Shown: positions 19,930-30,716, counted from the first letter of the stretch. The stretch is 64,000 bases of DNA from Schizochytrium sp. TIO01 (GCA_004764695.1 SMSO01000025.1:4566862-4630861), one strand, 5' to 3'. The notes: generated from the letters alone by a model not told the origin. Numbers and translations: made by a program.

Positions 19930-22900
19930 GGTTGCTTCTGCCTTGGCCTGCAGGACCGCATTACCAGCGGCGCTGGACTCGCTGACTTTCTTCTAGGGTG
20001 CTAGTATTTGCATTTCTACCTACATATTCAGTCAAAGCCCAACTGCAGCTCGAAAGTGATCACTCCCGATTTCAACACTTACTAGCAGAGAACTCATCAT
20101 TGGATTAGTTTTCAGCAGTTTGCAGAGGTCTTCAAGTTCTCTAGCTAGAGATTTGCTCATCCTGCCACAACTTGGAAAACTCGAATATTGCACGGTGCAT
20201 TACGAACAGCTTTACGACAGCGATTTCATTTCCATGGATAGGCAACTTGACAACTCGAATACAAACCTCTTTTCCGAATTCATGGCATGAGATCTGGCAA
20301 CGAACTGTGAGAACCGGAAGAGCACTTGGGCGTCGGCCATCTCTCGCTTCCTGCACGCTGGCCATTTTTTCCATGAGCTTGAGCTAGAAAGCCTCCTCTG
20401 GCCGAAGATTCGGTGTGTTTCAAGTGGCAAAGAGGCTGTGCACTGGCCCAAGCTTGTTCGCATGATGTCATCGTCATGATGTCTCCGCAAGTTCGCATAG
20501 CTTGTAGCAGTCCATCTTTGAGATGCCCAAGCTCGACTTGTGCAGATCGCCGTAGCTAGCGCACCTTCTAATAATGCTATTAGCCTTCCTATAAAAATTT
20601 CCTCTGCCGTGCACACCCTGCTTTAAATTATAATTGAACAGTGTTCTTCTTTTTAATAAAAAGGTATTACTAGTTCTTTAAAACACTTTTGAAGACACCT
20701 CTTCTTTGAGTAAGTTTCGTTTCCTTGCGAGCTGTGGAAATGCAGAAGGGACCGTGGACTATAGACTATGGACTATGGACCGTGCCTGTCTGGAAAAGGG
20801 TGCTATTAGGTAGCAGTTCACTGGCAGCTTCACTCTCACAAAAGAGCTTGGACACTGCGGTTCTCTTGTGTCTTATTTTCTTTTTTTTTGCAATGACTTT
20901 CGCAAGCAATGCTTCTCCTTTTCTTTTGCTAACTTAAAATTTTATTTAATTAAGAAAGGGAATTGGAATTAAAACTTCCCTCCTTCGGCATTTCTCCTCT
21001 CACAAGAAATTCCAGCGTGAACACTTTCCTACAAAGCCCCCCATTTGCGCTCCAGACCTGCAACACCTTAGAACAAAATATATACACATTGGGGTATATT
21101 AAAACACTTGCCAAGAAAGTAACTATAGGGGCACGACGGTGACCAGGGTACTAATAAAAGGTAGTGCACGTGCCTACAATATTCTTTCCCAGCCAGTTTA
21201 GGCAAACTACTCAGGTAGGTAGGTACCTGACGTGACCTTGTGAAGGCATGATGGATGCTCTTAGAGCGTCCGCAGGCCCAAGCATCAACGACATGTTCAG
21301 GTTTTAAAGAAGCAAGGCTTGGAGAGTGAAGAACTTGAGAACAATCTCCTTTATTTTCGGTTTCCTGGATCCTCCTTATTCGAAGAAACTGCGATTCCTA
21401 AACAAAACAAATCAAACACGCAAAGCAGTTCGGCGATGCCATTATTTACTATTAACGTATATTTATGTACAGCCCAGGCCCCAAGTTCAAGTAAGTTGCT
21501 TGCATCAGATAAACCGTTCAAGGCAGCGTTCATAATCATCTCCAACATCTCCTACGGATCTTCTCTGCTGGCCAATCTTTTTGGAGATCATGAGACCATG
21601 AATCGATGGCGCCTCTTTGTTCTGAACAAAGCACCGGCGGCAAGTTCGGAGGAGGCTGCAAGAGATCGAGCCGTCGGACGGTACTTGAGGGGTCGATAGT
21701 CGGCAGGTCGCTCTGCTATGCAAGACGTCATGGCAGGCCTCGTGCTCGGCCGCCAAGCTTTTATTGAAGCATGCGAGGACCTCGCTCGAGCGAGAGGTCT
21801 CGTTTCTGTCGCATCAGGAAATGTGATGCAAGTACTACTCTCATTTAGTGTGTCAATGATTTTCTTTACATTTTTATTTTATTTTGAAGCTAATTTTTTT
21901 TTTTTATGTAAGTAATACTCCTCAATTTATTATTACTATTATTATTTAAAACATGTTTCACGGCTTTGTTGCTACTCATTCTTAGGTAGTAGTCGAAGTA
22001 ATAAAGTAAACAGGAAAGGTGTTTTATTGATAAAGAGTTTTATAGGGAATTGACAAGTTTAAGTTCTTATCTCCTTTCCTTCCTTCAAGTAAGAAATAAA
22101 ATGGAGATCGAAGAAAGCAGAAGGCTTTGAACAGATGGAGCATGCATGTTCTTCAATATGCATTCTATTGATAGCTCATCTTTGTAGGTCCATCAAACTC
22201 TCTCGTCTCCTTCTACACCTTTGGGTCCTCTGGCACTCCTTGTATGGAGGAGTGGGAGTTGTTTCGCTGAGAGAGGAAGGGCACCAGGAGCCAGAACGAA
22301 TAAAACATCACTTTCCGAGTGCTTTTGCTTCTTCCTTTCTAAAATTATAATCTTTAGAAATTCTTTCAGTAAATGACATTTTGTTTTCCAGTAGCATTTG
22401 TAATTGCTAGAAAGAAAAGGAAAAGAGGTAGGAGTTAGTATAGTTAACTCTTACTAAATAGTTACGTTTTAAATTAAAATGGATAAAAGAATAATAAAGA
22501 TGTTGAATAAAAAAGTGCTTTTGTGTGTTTAGTTTGGATTCCCCTCGATGTGCAAACCAAAACCATAACTAATCTGCTCCCGCGCTTAGGTACGTCTATC
22601 ATGTTGAGAGGCCATCTCCCCCGCCCCCCATCTCTCGAGTTCCTCCACCGCGTTGAGACCCTCAGACCTCTTTTGACGCGCTGCGCTGGCCATGTCCACC
22701 TCCTCTGCACGTGCCTCGCTGCCCATGGCTAAGCGCTGAGAAAAAGTCAATTGGCCATTCCTTCCTTTGTTCACTCTTTCAAGTGAAAGCGACTTGTCCT
22801 TACGAGCCATAGCGGACGCAAGCGTCTTAGCGCACCTCTGCACCAAACATACTGCTAGGTGTACGATGGCTGTCATCCATCACAAGCTGCTCGCTGGCTG

Positions 22901-23547
22901 ATCTCTTGGCTTGCCTAAAGACGGAGATCGAGTCGATTGCAGAATATGAAGGATGATGATGAATGGAGCGCGTTTTTATGCACTCTTTATGTGCAACAGA
23001 TTCACACTATTCTGCCATTATTTCCGCTTTTATGTTTTGGCGGTTCAAGGCATCCTTCTGAAGTTATACTTTGTGGCTATTGCAGGGCCTGCGTCTCCTG
23101 CTGGGCTATCATTTTAGCTCAGTAGAATTGGCGACGGCATGCTGTGCATTATTTTTTTGCGCCATGACCTGCTCTTTCCCAGGCATGCACTTTGTTATTA
23201 TTGAGCTTGGCTGGCTAGTTCGCTGGCTTACCAGGAAGTGCCAAGTTTCCAGCAGAAAGAGGGTCGGCGATAGTCACAAAGCAATACGCACGGTCGGATG
23301 AGTGTGCATGCAATCGAATGAATAGTGATCGATGAGGAATTCATAAGAGTAGGAAGTTGTTATAGATGGGGGTCAGAGAAGCCTAGTAGTTGGTGCGTGG
23401 TAGGATGAATGGCATGCTTGCGTAGGATTAAGAAGTATCAAAACACTAACTCTGGAAAAAAAAAATATCTGCACCAAACACCAAACAAAACTTGGTTGTA
23501 TATTAACTGTTCTACAGGTTTAACAGATCAACTCATTGATAGGCACC

Positions 23548-24354
23548 ATGGGCTGCTGTGCTACGACCTCGTACCGCTACTTGGTGTTTCTTAACACCTT
23601 GCTTTCTCTCATTGGCCTTGCCATTCTTGCCTACGGCATCTACGCCTACATTGAGTACAAGGATGTCCTCGAGAACATCAACACCGTGGCTCCCTACGGT
23701 GGCATCATTCTTGGTGCCATCATCTTCATCGTTGGTATGATGGGTTGCCTCGGCGTCCAGAAGCAGAACAAGCCCATCCTTGTCATCTTTTGGATTATTA
23801 TGACTGCCCTCATGATCTTCGTCCTTATGTTCGGTATTGCCCTCATCATCTACCTCGGCTACCTCGACAACGCTGCCACTGACCACCACAACATTGCCAA
23901 GGCTGTCAAGAGGATTAACGATTATGAGATGGGCGTCTACGAGACCTGCTGCATCGACGGCGGCTACACTACTGCCGAAGTACCCAGCTGCAGCAGCATC
24001 AACGCTACTTCTGGCTGCTACTACAGCGAAGAGGACATGATGAACGCCAATGTTGGTGACTCTCTCTGTAACGCGCTTGAGGAGACCACCATTGACAGCG
24101 TCACCATTGTCTCTACTGAGGGCTGCTCCAGCCCGGAGACCTTCCATGACATCTTTACCACCTTCCTCCACGACAACATTCTTCCCATCGGCATTACCCT
24201 CATCGTCCTTGGTGTAGTCATGCTCTTCGCCCTTATTGCCACCTGCGTTATCATCTGTTCTAACCGTTATGATTACGATGCTGCTTACCGCGCTAAGGTC
24301 CAGCAGCAGGAGGCTGGCGTGGTTGCTGGCACTCAGCCAGTTCAGTACAGCTAA
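23548..24354 (+). CDS. tetraspanin-like four-helix membrane protein
   Basis: 268 aa from ATG 23548, which gives MGCC, a typical tetraspanin start with juxtamembrane palmitoylatable Cys. Four hydrophobic segments lie near residues 12-34, 50-70, 76-104 and 211-237. The short first loop and large second loop (about 105-210) match tetraspanin topology. The large loop holds CC (134-135) plus C148, C157, C174 and C193, enough for three disulfides. It reads CCI rather than the classic CCG, so it is tetraspanin-like rather than certain. Possible role: organising plasma or vacuolar membrane microdomains. Codons are strongly C/T-ending, unlike most neighbours, which suggests high expression; this also leaves a long stop-free antisense frame (23533-24171) that is an artefact. 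Confidence 0.85.
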   Translation: MGCCATTSYRYLVFLNTLLSLIGLAILAYGIYAYIEYKDVLENINTVAPYGGIILGAIIFIVGMMGCLGVQKQNKPILVIFWIIMTALMIFVLMFGIALIIYLGYLDNAATDHHNIAKAVKRINDYEMGVYETCCIDGGYTTAEVPSCSSINATSGCYYSEEDMMNANVGDSLCNALEETTIDSVTIVSTEGCSSPETFHDIFTTFLHDNILPIGITLIVLGVVMLFALIATCVIICSNRYDYDAAYRAKVQQQEAGVVAGTQPVQYS

Positions 24355-25021
24355 ATCGTCGATAATTCTTTACCCCTATTTAGGATGGAGACAAAGCATA
24401 ACCTGGCTTAACAAAGGTGCCAAGACAGGATGTCTTGAGACCTTTTTCCCATTCCTTGTTTCATTCTTCATCGAAACATTTTCTACACCACAGTTTTTAC
24501 CCTCTCCACATCATGTAGCCATGACCATTGTCCTTTTTGTTGTAACTCGCCATTTTCTACATTTTTTCTATTTTATCAAAAAAAACAAGAATAACTTGAG
24601 CGTTGTCTATATGCTGACCATTTTTATCGGTGCACGCGCATGAACTATCTGTGTTTTACAGGCCCTTTTCACAAATACTGCCAAGCAGATCTCTCTCGCG
24701 GAGTGAACACCTACCTCCTAGCAATTATCAGACTACCGAAGGCGAAGCATTGCCCAATTGTCATACACACACTCTTTTAATTTTGTGGAAGACCAACGAA
24801 AAACAATGATTGTCTCTCAACACGTCAACACAGCGCATTGCATGCTTGCTTGCATTGCGCCGACGGTCCAAAACGAAGCTAGGTTTGCGTAACGAGTAGG
24901 TACCTACCCTACTACTTACCTTCTAATAAGAATTACTGGTGGAAAATTATAACACAGCGTGTAATACAGACCTTCAGAACCTCAACCTCAGGCTGGGTCA
25001 AAAGCGAAGTTATCTGCGGCA
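24355..25021. other. intergenic spacer between tetraspanin-like gene and TruA-type gene
   Basis: 667 bp between two genes on the same strand. T-rich 3' flank of the tetraspanin-like gene, then a perfect 12-bp palindrome GTAGGTACCTAC (24896-24907) about 115 bp before the next start codon. No coding frame is supported. Confidence 0.5.
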
Positions 25022-26356
25022 ATGGGCCGTAAAAAGCAAGGAATCACATGCGAAACATGCAGCTTTGTCCACCCGACGCCCGCAGAGGTACAGGCGATGC
25101 TTGCAACCGCACGAGCTGGAAAGGAGAAGCTCCCGTCAGCTCGACGCAAAACCCAAAACGCCCAGGCTCAGAATGAGGACTCGGCTGAGACACAGAGCCC
25201 AGAGGTTGTTGTACAGGCTGACCGCGTGCGATTGCGTGCCCTGGTTGCGTACGACGGCCGGAAGTTTCACGGCATGCAACGCACACTCTTCTCCAGTGTG
25301 TGGCAACTCAAAACTGTGCAAGGCATAATCGAAGAAGCCATCGCGCATGAGCTTGGAATCTTACCGCCCGATTGCACTGTCGTGGGAAGTCAATTTTCAA
25401 ATGGTGTGACGGTTGAAGATGATAAGTATGCCATTGGGCCTCGATACGGACATAATTTGCCCCAATTTTCATTTAGCATGACCAGCCGCACAGATTCTGG
25501 AGTGAGTGCTCTTCAGCAGGTGATTTGCTTTTGGTTACTGCCAGAACATGCAGATAGGCTTCAAGAGCAAGACGAAGGCTTGCGCCAACGCCTTGAGCCT
25601 CAAGGTGTTATTCTCACAAATCTTGAGAGTGTCTCGGAGGATGAACATTGGAGTGCCCAGAAGTCGTGTCGTGGAAAGCTGTATCGTTACTCCTTTTATG
25701 ATGGCTCAGATGCCCCACCTGAGCTCCCGGTTTTGCATGCATTCAATGATATTTTTAGTCCAGCTCTCCGATCAAGACGCAAGGATCTGGTATATCCTCT
25801 TGACGTGGAGCTCATGGATAAAGCAGCACAGGCGATGGCGGGGGGTGTCTACCGCAATTTTCGACTTTTTACCCGTAGTTCCCGCCGAACAGGAAGGCTC
25901 ACGACGCATCGAATCCTGCATCGTATTAAGGTGCTCCGAACAAAATCCATGTGTCTTGAAATTGACTTTGATACACCAAGCGAGCCTAAGGGGGATTTTG
26001 TGCATTTGCTTGTGGAAGGCGAGCGCTTTCTCTATCTAATGGTTCGTTGCATGGCGCAGGGCCTTATGCAGGTTGGCTTGGGGAAAGTATCCCTCGAGCA
26101 TCTTACTATTGATATGCTGAACCCGCCTGAAGATGCTAGCGAAACTGAACTCGGCAAGATCATTATGCACGCTGCGCCCGGTGAGGGTCTCACTCTCGTT
26201 CGCACATACTACCTTAATTCATTATTCAGCAATGAAGTCCAAGCTTGGACATACAAGCGTGTGCCACGCCCTGCAAATGATTATAAAGGCCCACTGGACT
26301 CTCTACAAGCTAGCCTCGAAGAAGAGTTTGATAACGATGATGATTTCGACGAGTGA
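25022..26356 (+). CDS. tRNA pseudouridine synthase, TruA/Pus family
   Basis: 444 aa from ATG 25022, single exon. It isomerises uridine to pseudouridine in tRNA. After a charged N-terminal extension (1-66) with a CxxC (C10, C13), the catalytic domain starts at VRLRALVAYDG with FHGMQ. The catalytic aspartate is D158 in SRTDSGVSA (family motif GRTDxGVxA). The conserved Tyr motif is KLYRYSFYDG. The C-terminal signature GERFLYLMVRCMAQGLMQVGLGK and APGEGLTLVRTYY closely match bacterial-type TruA endings. The exact target (positions 38-40 of the anticodon stem in TruA/Pus3, others in Pus1) cannot be decided. Convergent with the TIR-like/TPR gene. Confidence 0.9.
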   Translation: MGRKKQGITCETCSFVHPTPAEVQAMLATARAGKEKLPSARRKTQNAQAQNEDSAETQSPEVVVQADRVRLRALVAYDGRKFHGMQRTLFSSVWQLKTVQGIIEEAIAHELGILPPDCTVVGSQFSNGVTVEDDKYAIGPRYGHNLPQFSFSMTSRTDSGVSALQQVICFWLLPEHADRLQEQDEGLRQRLEPQGVILTNLESVSEDEHWSAQKSCRGKLYRYSFYDGSDAPPELPVLHAFNDIFSPALRSRRKDLVYPLDVELMDKAAQAMAGGVYRNFRLFTRSSRRTGRLTTHRILHRIKVLRTKSMCLEIDFDTPSEPKGDFVHLLVEGERFLYLMVRCMAQGLMQVGLGKVSLEHLTIDMLNPPEDASETELGKIIMHAAPGEGLTLVRTYYLNSLFSNEVQAWTYKRVPRPANDYKGPLDSLQASLEEEFDNDDDFDE

Positions 26357-26643
26357 AATGACTTGCTGCTACCTCTCCACCGCAAGACATGATGAAAGGT
26401 ATTTATATATATTTTTTAAAGATACAAAAGTAACATAGGTAAAACATTAAACTAATTCTACAGCAACAACAAACAATATAAAACCATCAGAGGAGGCAAA
26501 AGGATTCAGCTGCAAGAAAACTCTCCAGGGAGATGCACTTGCATTTAAAATAAAAAAATATTCCGTACAGACTTTCTATGTCGATCTCGCTCTTTCTTAT
26601 TTCATGTCTGCAATAATATAAGATATAAGTAGCAATTCTGCGC

Positions 26644-28713
26644 TCAGAGATTTTGTTTCATATATGAGCGCATATTTGCTTTCGTGGCAGCTTTTGTAGC
26701 AGTTGAAGTTAAGTGTTTCAAATAACGTCGTGCCTTTTCGGAAGCCGAGTCGTTGGGTCCAAGAGTCTCATTATAGATCTCACTCGCCTCCCGTGCTAAG
26801 TCTACAGCTTCCACCATATCACGACAATCTTCGTGAATATGCGCGATCATCAATAAGGTTTTGGCAACCTCAGAGTGTCGCTCTCCAAAATGTTGGCGCC
26901 TTAGATCAAGCGCCTTTGTAAGCACTCCATATGCGCCCTCAACATCTTTTTGACGCAAATACACACCTGCAACCTTGACAAGAATCTCAGAAATTTTGGG
27001 GTAGTCCTCGCCATGAAGTTTGCGCAGTATAAGAATGGCTTCTCGGTAATGTTTTAGAGCCATCTCGTACTCGTCTTGTCGACTGTACATAATAGCGATA
27101 TTCTGCAAAGTGTTTGCAATAGCATCATGGTCCTCTCCTAAATTTTCTCGAAGAATTTCAAGAGCCTCTTCAGACAGACGGAGCGATTCAGGGAAATCGC
27201 CTTGCTCTGCAAAACAATTTGCCATATTGTTAAGTACGTAGGCAACTTCTGCGTTCCGTTCACCGTGTACAATTTTAACGACAGCAAGATCTTCCCTGAA
27301 CAGCTCAAGAGCTTCATCATATTGACCGAGTTGTCGAAGAATTGACGCGAGGGAGTTACACGCTGCTCCATAGTTGCGATCCTCCGTACCACGAGTTCGC
27401 TTATAGACTTGGCGACAGATTTTAAAGTAGTTCATAGCGTTGTGGTACTCGCCAATCTGACGCAAGAATGTTCCAGCATTTGCAAGCATGTAAGCAAAAG
27501 CTTCGTCCTGGTTTGTGTCAATGCTCTGAGTGCGCACCTCTCGAACTGACGACTCAATGTTGAGCATCAGCCATCGCTTGATACGTGCGTGGACCGCACG
27601 TTTAATAGTGGAGAATCCTCCGCGAACCTTGTGCATTTCATCAAAAAGCATCCCCAGGTCAACGTCATTCTCACATTGAAGATTGGAAAGCTCCATGTGC
27701 TCAGCAGCTTTCAAAAGGGCAAGGCCCTTGCCCGAATCAAGCCAATCTGCTGTCTTCATACGAGCATCTTGCGAAAAAATAATATGAAGGTTGCGGCCGC
27801 CCAAAGCTCCAGCCCACAATTCATACACACACCAAGCCCGAGTTAACGCTGTAGGTTTCTCCCAGCTATCCAAGATTAGCACTGTTTCGTCAAACTTTTT
27901 CACTGCCGGTAAGAGTGTCTTGAGCAAACTAGCGTTTGCCTGTTTACGCGCAGACCCGATATTGTCCTTAGCCTGCATCATACGAGCTTGGTTGTCACAG
28001 AAGACGTCCATCCACACATACATGCTTGAAGAAGGGATGCAAAGCTCCGAGCAGTAATCAGAGAGGCCTAATGTAAGGTCCTCCATAGATGTATCGTAAG
28101 GAACACTCACGTATGTACCTTCAAAAGGATTGCCGAGCGCCTCCGGAAGAAGCCAGTCCGTAAAAAGCGACTTGTCCTTGCGTGTCAAGGGGTAGACAAT
28201 GAATAGGCAAATATCCCGCAAACTCCATGATGAACGATGCTTATGCGCTACGGAGCTCTGGGGGACGCTCATGGGTTGTCCGTGCGTCAAAAACGGACAC
28301 GCGACAGTATATGTGCCCCCATTGGTGCTTTCGAGGCAGAGTGTTGCCCCTGCTGGAATGTTCTGGTCGAGAGGCTCGAGTGTCTCAACAAGTGTTACAT
28401 GCATAGCGCGATGTTCTTCACAAACTTCATGCCACAATGTAATCAATGTTGAGAGTTGAATCCCTTGGTAGACAACGTACTCAGAGCTGAGAACACTTTC
28501 CTTCAGTGAGGACCGCAAGCTGAGGCGCCGTGCGGACTTGGAGATGCTCGTTGATGTTTTGGACCAGCTCGTTCTCCACGATGTGCGGCTGCCATTCGAA
28601 CCCGAGACTACGCTCGACCTCGAATTTTTCCTCTCCTCCGTAACAAAACTCAGATCATCAGCTGACGAGGGCCGCGGGACCAATGGTCTCTCCACGGTGA
28701 TGTTGTTACCCAT
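26644..28713 (-). CDS. N-myristoylation-type TIR-like / TPR (kinesin-light-chain-like) protein
   Basis: 689 aa, ATG at 28711-28713, one exon. The start MGNNIT fits the N-myristoylation consensus (Gly2, Thr6). A Ser/Arg-rich linker (30-75) follows. Residues about 170-400 form a domain with TIR-like landmarks: a hydrophobic strand ICLFIVYPL, WMDVFCDNQ (234-242), VLILDSW, and LTRAWCVYELW (290-300), which resembles the WCxxEL of TIR domains; Glu298 sits where TIR NADases keep the catalytic Glu. Residues about 397-660 hold six 42-residue TPRs of the kinesin-light-chain class, with spaced A/LN, G-Y/EA and GExH patterns. There is no NB-ARC ATPase between the two. Likely a membrane-tethered signalling or scaffold protein; enzymatic activity is inference. 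Confidence 0.85.
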   Translation of the reverse strand: MGNNITVERPLVPRPSSADDLSFVTEERKNSRSSVVSGSNGSRTSWRTSWSKTSTSISKSARRLSLRSSLKESVLSSEYVVYQGIQLSTLITLWHEVCEEHRAMHVTLVETLEPLDQNIPAGATLCLESTNGGTYTVACPFLTHGQPMSVPQSSVAHKHRSSWSLRDICLFIVYPLTRKDKSLFTDWLLPEALGNPFEGTYVSVPYDTSMEDLTLGLSDYCSELCIPSSSMYVWMDVFCDNQARMMQAKDNIGSARKQANASLLKTLLPAVKKFDETVLILDSWEKPTALTRAWCVYELWAGALGGRNLHIIFSQDARMKTADWLDSGKGLALLKAAEHMELSNLQCENDVDLGMLFDEMHKVRGGFSTIKRAVHARIKRWLMLNIESSVREVRTQSIDTNQDEAFAYMLANAGTFLRQIGEYHNAMNYFKICRQVYKRTRGTEDRNYGAACNSLASILRQLGQYDEALELFREDLAVVKIVHGERNAEVAYVLNNMANCFAEQGDFPESLRLSEEALEILRENLGEDHDAIANTLQNIAIMYSRQDEYEMALKHYREAILILRKLHGEDYPKISEILVKVAGVYLRQKDVEGAYGVLTKALDLRRQHFGERHSEVAKTLLMIAHIHEDCRDMVEAVDLAREASEIYNETLGPNDSASEKARRYLKHLTSTATKAATKANMRSYMKQNL

Positions 28714-29005
28714 GAGCCCCCTCTCCGTCGTGTTCGAGTGCCTTGCCTTTGCTTTGCTTTGCTTTGCCCAGCCAACAAGTCAACCTTTCAATCCTCAATC
28801 CTCTGCGCCAAATCCAGATCCTAGCCGCCCAGACAATGTATACCAAGCTGTGATGCCACCCGCGTTGATAACCAGCCTCAGCCCTCCTTCGTCCTTCAAT
28901 CGTTCACGCTGCAGCCGACCTTCGCGGAGAAGCCCTTCAGTGCATTTGATTCCTCAAAGAAGCATTCAATTCGACCAATTCGGATTTGGGCTCTTTTCTT
29001 CCCAA

Positions 29006-29170
29006 CAAACAATCAATCAATCAATCAATCAATCAAATAAACAAACAAACAAACAAATCGAACCAAATAAATGAATGAATAAATGAATAAATGAATAAAT
29101 GAATAAATGAATGAATGAATAAATGAATAAATGAATCAATCAAACAAACAAACGAAAGAAAGTAAAGAAA
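29006..29170. repeat. compound tetranucleotide microsatellite (AATC, ACAA, AATG/AATA)
   Basis: Consecutive arrays of AATC, ACAA, then interleaved AATG and AATA units, ending in CAAA and GAAA units. Over 150 bp is almost pure 4-bp periodicity. Confidence 0.9.
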
Positions 29171-29379
29171 GGAAGAAAAAAACACGAAAGATGCGCCTTT
29201 CCCTTCCCGGGAACTACTCCTCCTCTGCCCCCTCCCAAGATTCCCCTTCCACAGTATGCGCCCAAAACTAGATTTATTAGGGGTCTCCCCAGAAGTCCCG
29301 TAATTACCATCAGGCACGTGCGGACTTCCTGAAATCCGCATTGACTTCGCCAAAGAGTTCCGCTGCAAATTTCAAGGTT

Positions 29380-29660
29380 CGCGCAGCCCGATTCATCGCG
29401 ACGGAGGAGGCCAAGGGCGCTCGCCGGCCCTGGCAAGCAAACTCCCCGCGGCGGTCCCAGCTCCGCCGGTCGAGGGCCGCGCCGGCTCGAGGCGCCGTGG
29501 TCGCGCAGGACTTGGCTTGCGGCGGGTCTTGCGGCGGACCGCGCGGAGCCCGACGAATCCCTCCTCCCTCCTGCTCGCGCTCGCCGCTGAGCTCTCCCGG
29601 CACCACCCGTTCGGAGCGACCGCAAGGGCGACCTCGAGGCCGGCGAATCTAGCTCGCCTC
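29380..29660. other. GC-rich island inside the repeat cluster
   Basis: About 280 bp with very high G+C and many CGs, in sharp contrast to the AT-rich microsatellites on either side. Several frames stay open on both strands because of base composition. It could be a CpG-type promoter, a GC-rich exon of an unrecognised gene, or sequence of foreign origin; the sequence alone does not decide. Confidence 0.45.
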
Positions 29661-29685
29661 TGGCCTTGCGCTGCCGCCTTCCTCC

Positions 29686-29730
29686 TTCCTTCACTCCTTC
29701 CTTCACTCCTTCCTTCACTCCTTCCTTCGC
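29686..29730. repeat. 12-bp tandem repeat, CTTCACTCCTTC
   Basis: Three to four near-perfect copies of a pyrimidine-only 12-mer, directly beside the GC-rich island. Confidence 0.85.
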
Positions 29731-29768
29731 CGCGACTTCAGCCGGGCAGCCAGGCAGCAGCTTAGGCT

Positions 29769-29869
29769 CTCGTGCTCCTGCTCGTGCTCCTGCTCGTGCT
29801 CCTGCTCGTGCTCCTGCTCGTGCTCCTGCTCGTGCTCCTGCTCGTGTACTTGCTTGCTTGTTTGCTTGT

Positions 29870-29905
<36 letters not shown>

Positions 29906-29906
29906 C
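29769..29906. repeat. 12-bp minisatellite CTCGTGCTCCTG followed by TGCT microsatellite
   Basis: Six perfect copies of CTCGTGCTCCTG (29769-29840) plus half a copy, then a TGCT/TGTT tetranucleotide array to about 29906. Read in minus-strand frames it gives repetitive Arg-Ala-Gly or Gln-Glu-His peptides, which explains spurious long frames. Confidence 0.92.
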
Positions 29907-30629
29907 TGGAGCCACCGTTTGGCCTCTCTCGCAAGAGCTGGGCGGATGCTGCCTGAGCGGCGGGAGTTCAAGAGTTCACGAGTTCACGGTTCGAGGCTTG
30001 AGGTTCGAGGTTCGAGGTTCAAGATGGATGGATGGATGGATTTCAACGTTGACCCAATTTTGGCGAACTTGGTGGATTTTACAGAAATTGGATTGTATAG
30101 ATAGCTAGTTTAAGACTGTAATGAAGCAGAGAAGTAAAGAGCGATTTCAGAGTTAGTGGTCGTCTTGATCGGTACGAGTTGAACTGGTGCGCCAGAGGAA
30201 GTGGGCGTTAAGCAAGGTAGATGGTTGGCGGGGAAGATGATGGCGGTTGCGAACTTGATCCAGTGCGGCAGGTACCAGAACACCCCTATTCTCTGCCACT
30301 GCCAGCGTTGAGATTGGAAGCAGGTCCTGTGATGCCAGAGAGATGAGCTACCTACGCAGACAGACATCACGCCATCGGCAACCGGTACTCGTAAGATCAC
30401 GGTGTCTCACAAAAACCAAAACCAAAACCAAAACAAAACAAAAAACAAAAAACGCGCACAGTGACTGAGAAAGCCACAAGTCTGGGTTTTGATAGACTTC
30501 ACAGCAGGCATGAAGGTACGTGCGTGGTATTGGACCATAATGAGGAAAACACCGTCAGCGCGTTTCATAGTTGATAACTGATAGATAGTACTTAGGGGGT
30601 ACATAGATCGTCAGGCAGGATGAGACTGC

Positions 30630-30630
<1 letters not shown>

Positions 30631-30660
<30 letters not shown>

Positions 30661-30716
30661 CCAACCAACCAACCAACCAACCAAGCACTGCCAGCTAGCT
30701 AGCTAGCTAGCTAGCT
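30631..30716. repeat. three adjacent microsatellites: AAGC, CCAA, AGCT
   Basis: AAGC units at 30631-30660, CCAA units at 30661-30684 and AGCT units at 30693-30716. The AGCT array is self-complementary. A CAAAAC-type array lies nearby at about 30412-30445 and a GACT array at about 31372-31406. Confidence 0.9.

Larger units (their letters stand above)
16245..23547. other. gene-poor AT-rich block of about 7.3 kb
   Basis: No frame here shows a recognisable domain. It contains poly-T at 17742-17756, a GTAGGTA/TACCTAC hairpin (17243-17261), an 8-bp GCGGGTGA repeat (18211-18260), a TTTCTG hexamer repeat (18511-18570), a 16-bp satellite (19841-19929) and a second hairpin (21211-21230). Weak coding suspects, not called: 22586-22876 (-; 96 codons from ATG, Lys/Arg/Glu-rich, includes MARKDKSLSLERVNKGRNG), 21718-21915 (+; begins MQDVMAGLVLGRQAF) and 21319-21699 (+). 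The block could hide short spliced or non-coding RNA genes that cannot be resolved by eye. Confidence 0.5.

Noticed and set aside
23533-24171. 212-codon antisense frame over the tetraspanin-like gene
   Set aside because: Mirrors the strong C/T-ending codon bias of the real gene; its repetitive Val/Asp/Asn composition is the reverse-complement image of the sense protein.
25548-26039. 163-codon alternative frame within the TruA-type gene
   Set aside because: Out of frame with the catalytic motifs and without a recognisable domain.
29140-29934. 264-codon minus-strand frame with Ala-Gly-Arg and Ser-Lys-Gln repeats
   Set aside because: Generated by 12-bp and 4-bp tandem repeats and the GC island, without a domain; opposite-strand frames of similar length exist.
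30000-30030. tRNA-like GGTTCGAGG motifs
   Set aside because: They are part of a short tandem repeat and have no cloverleaf around them.
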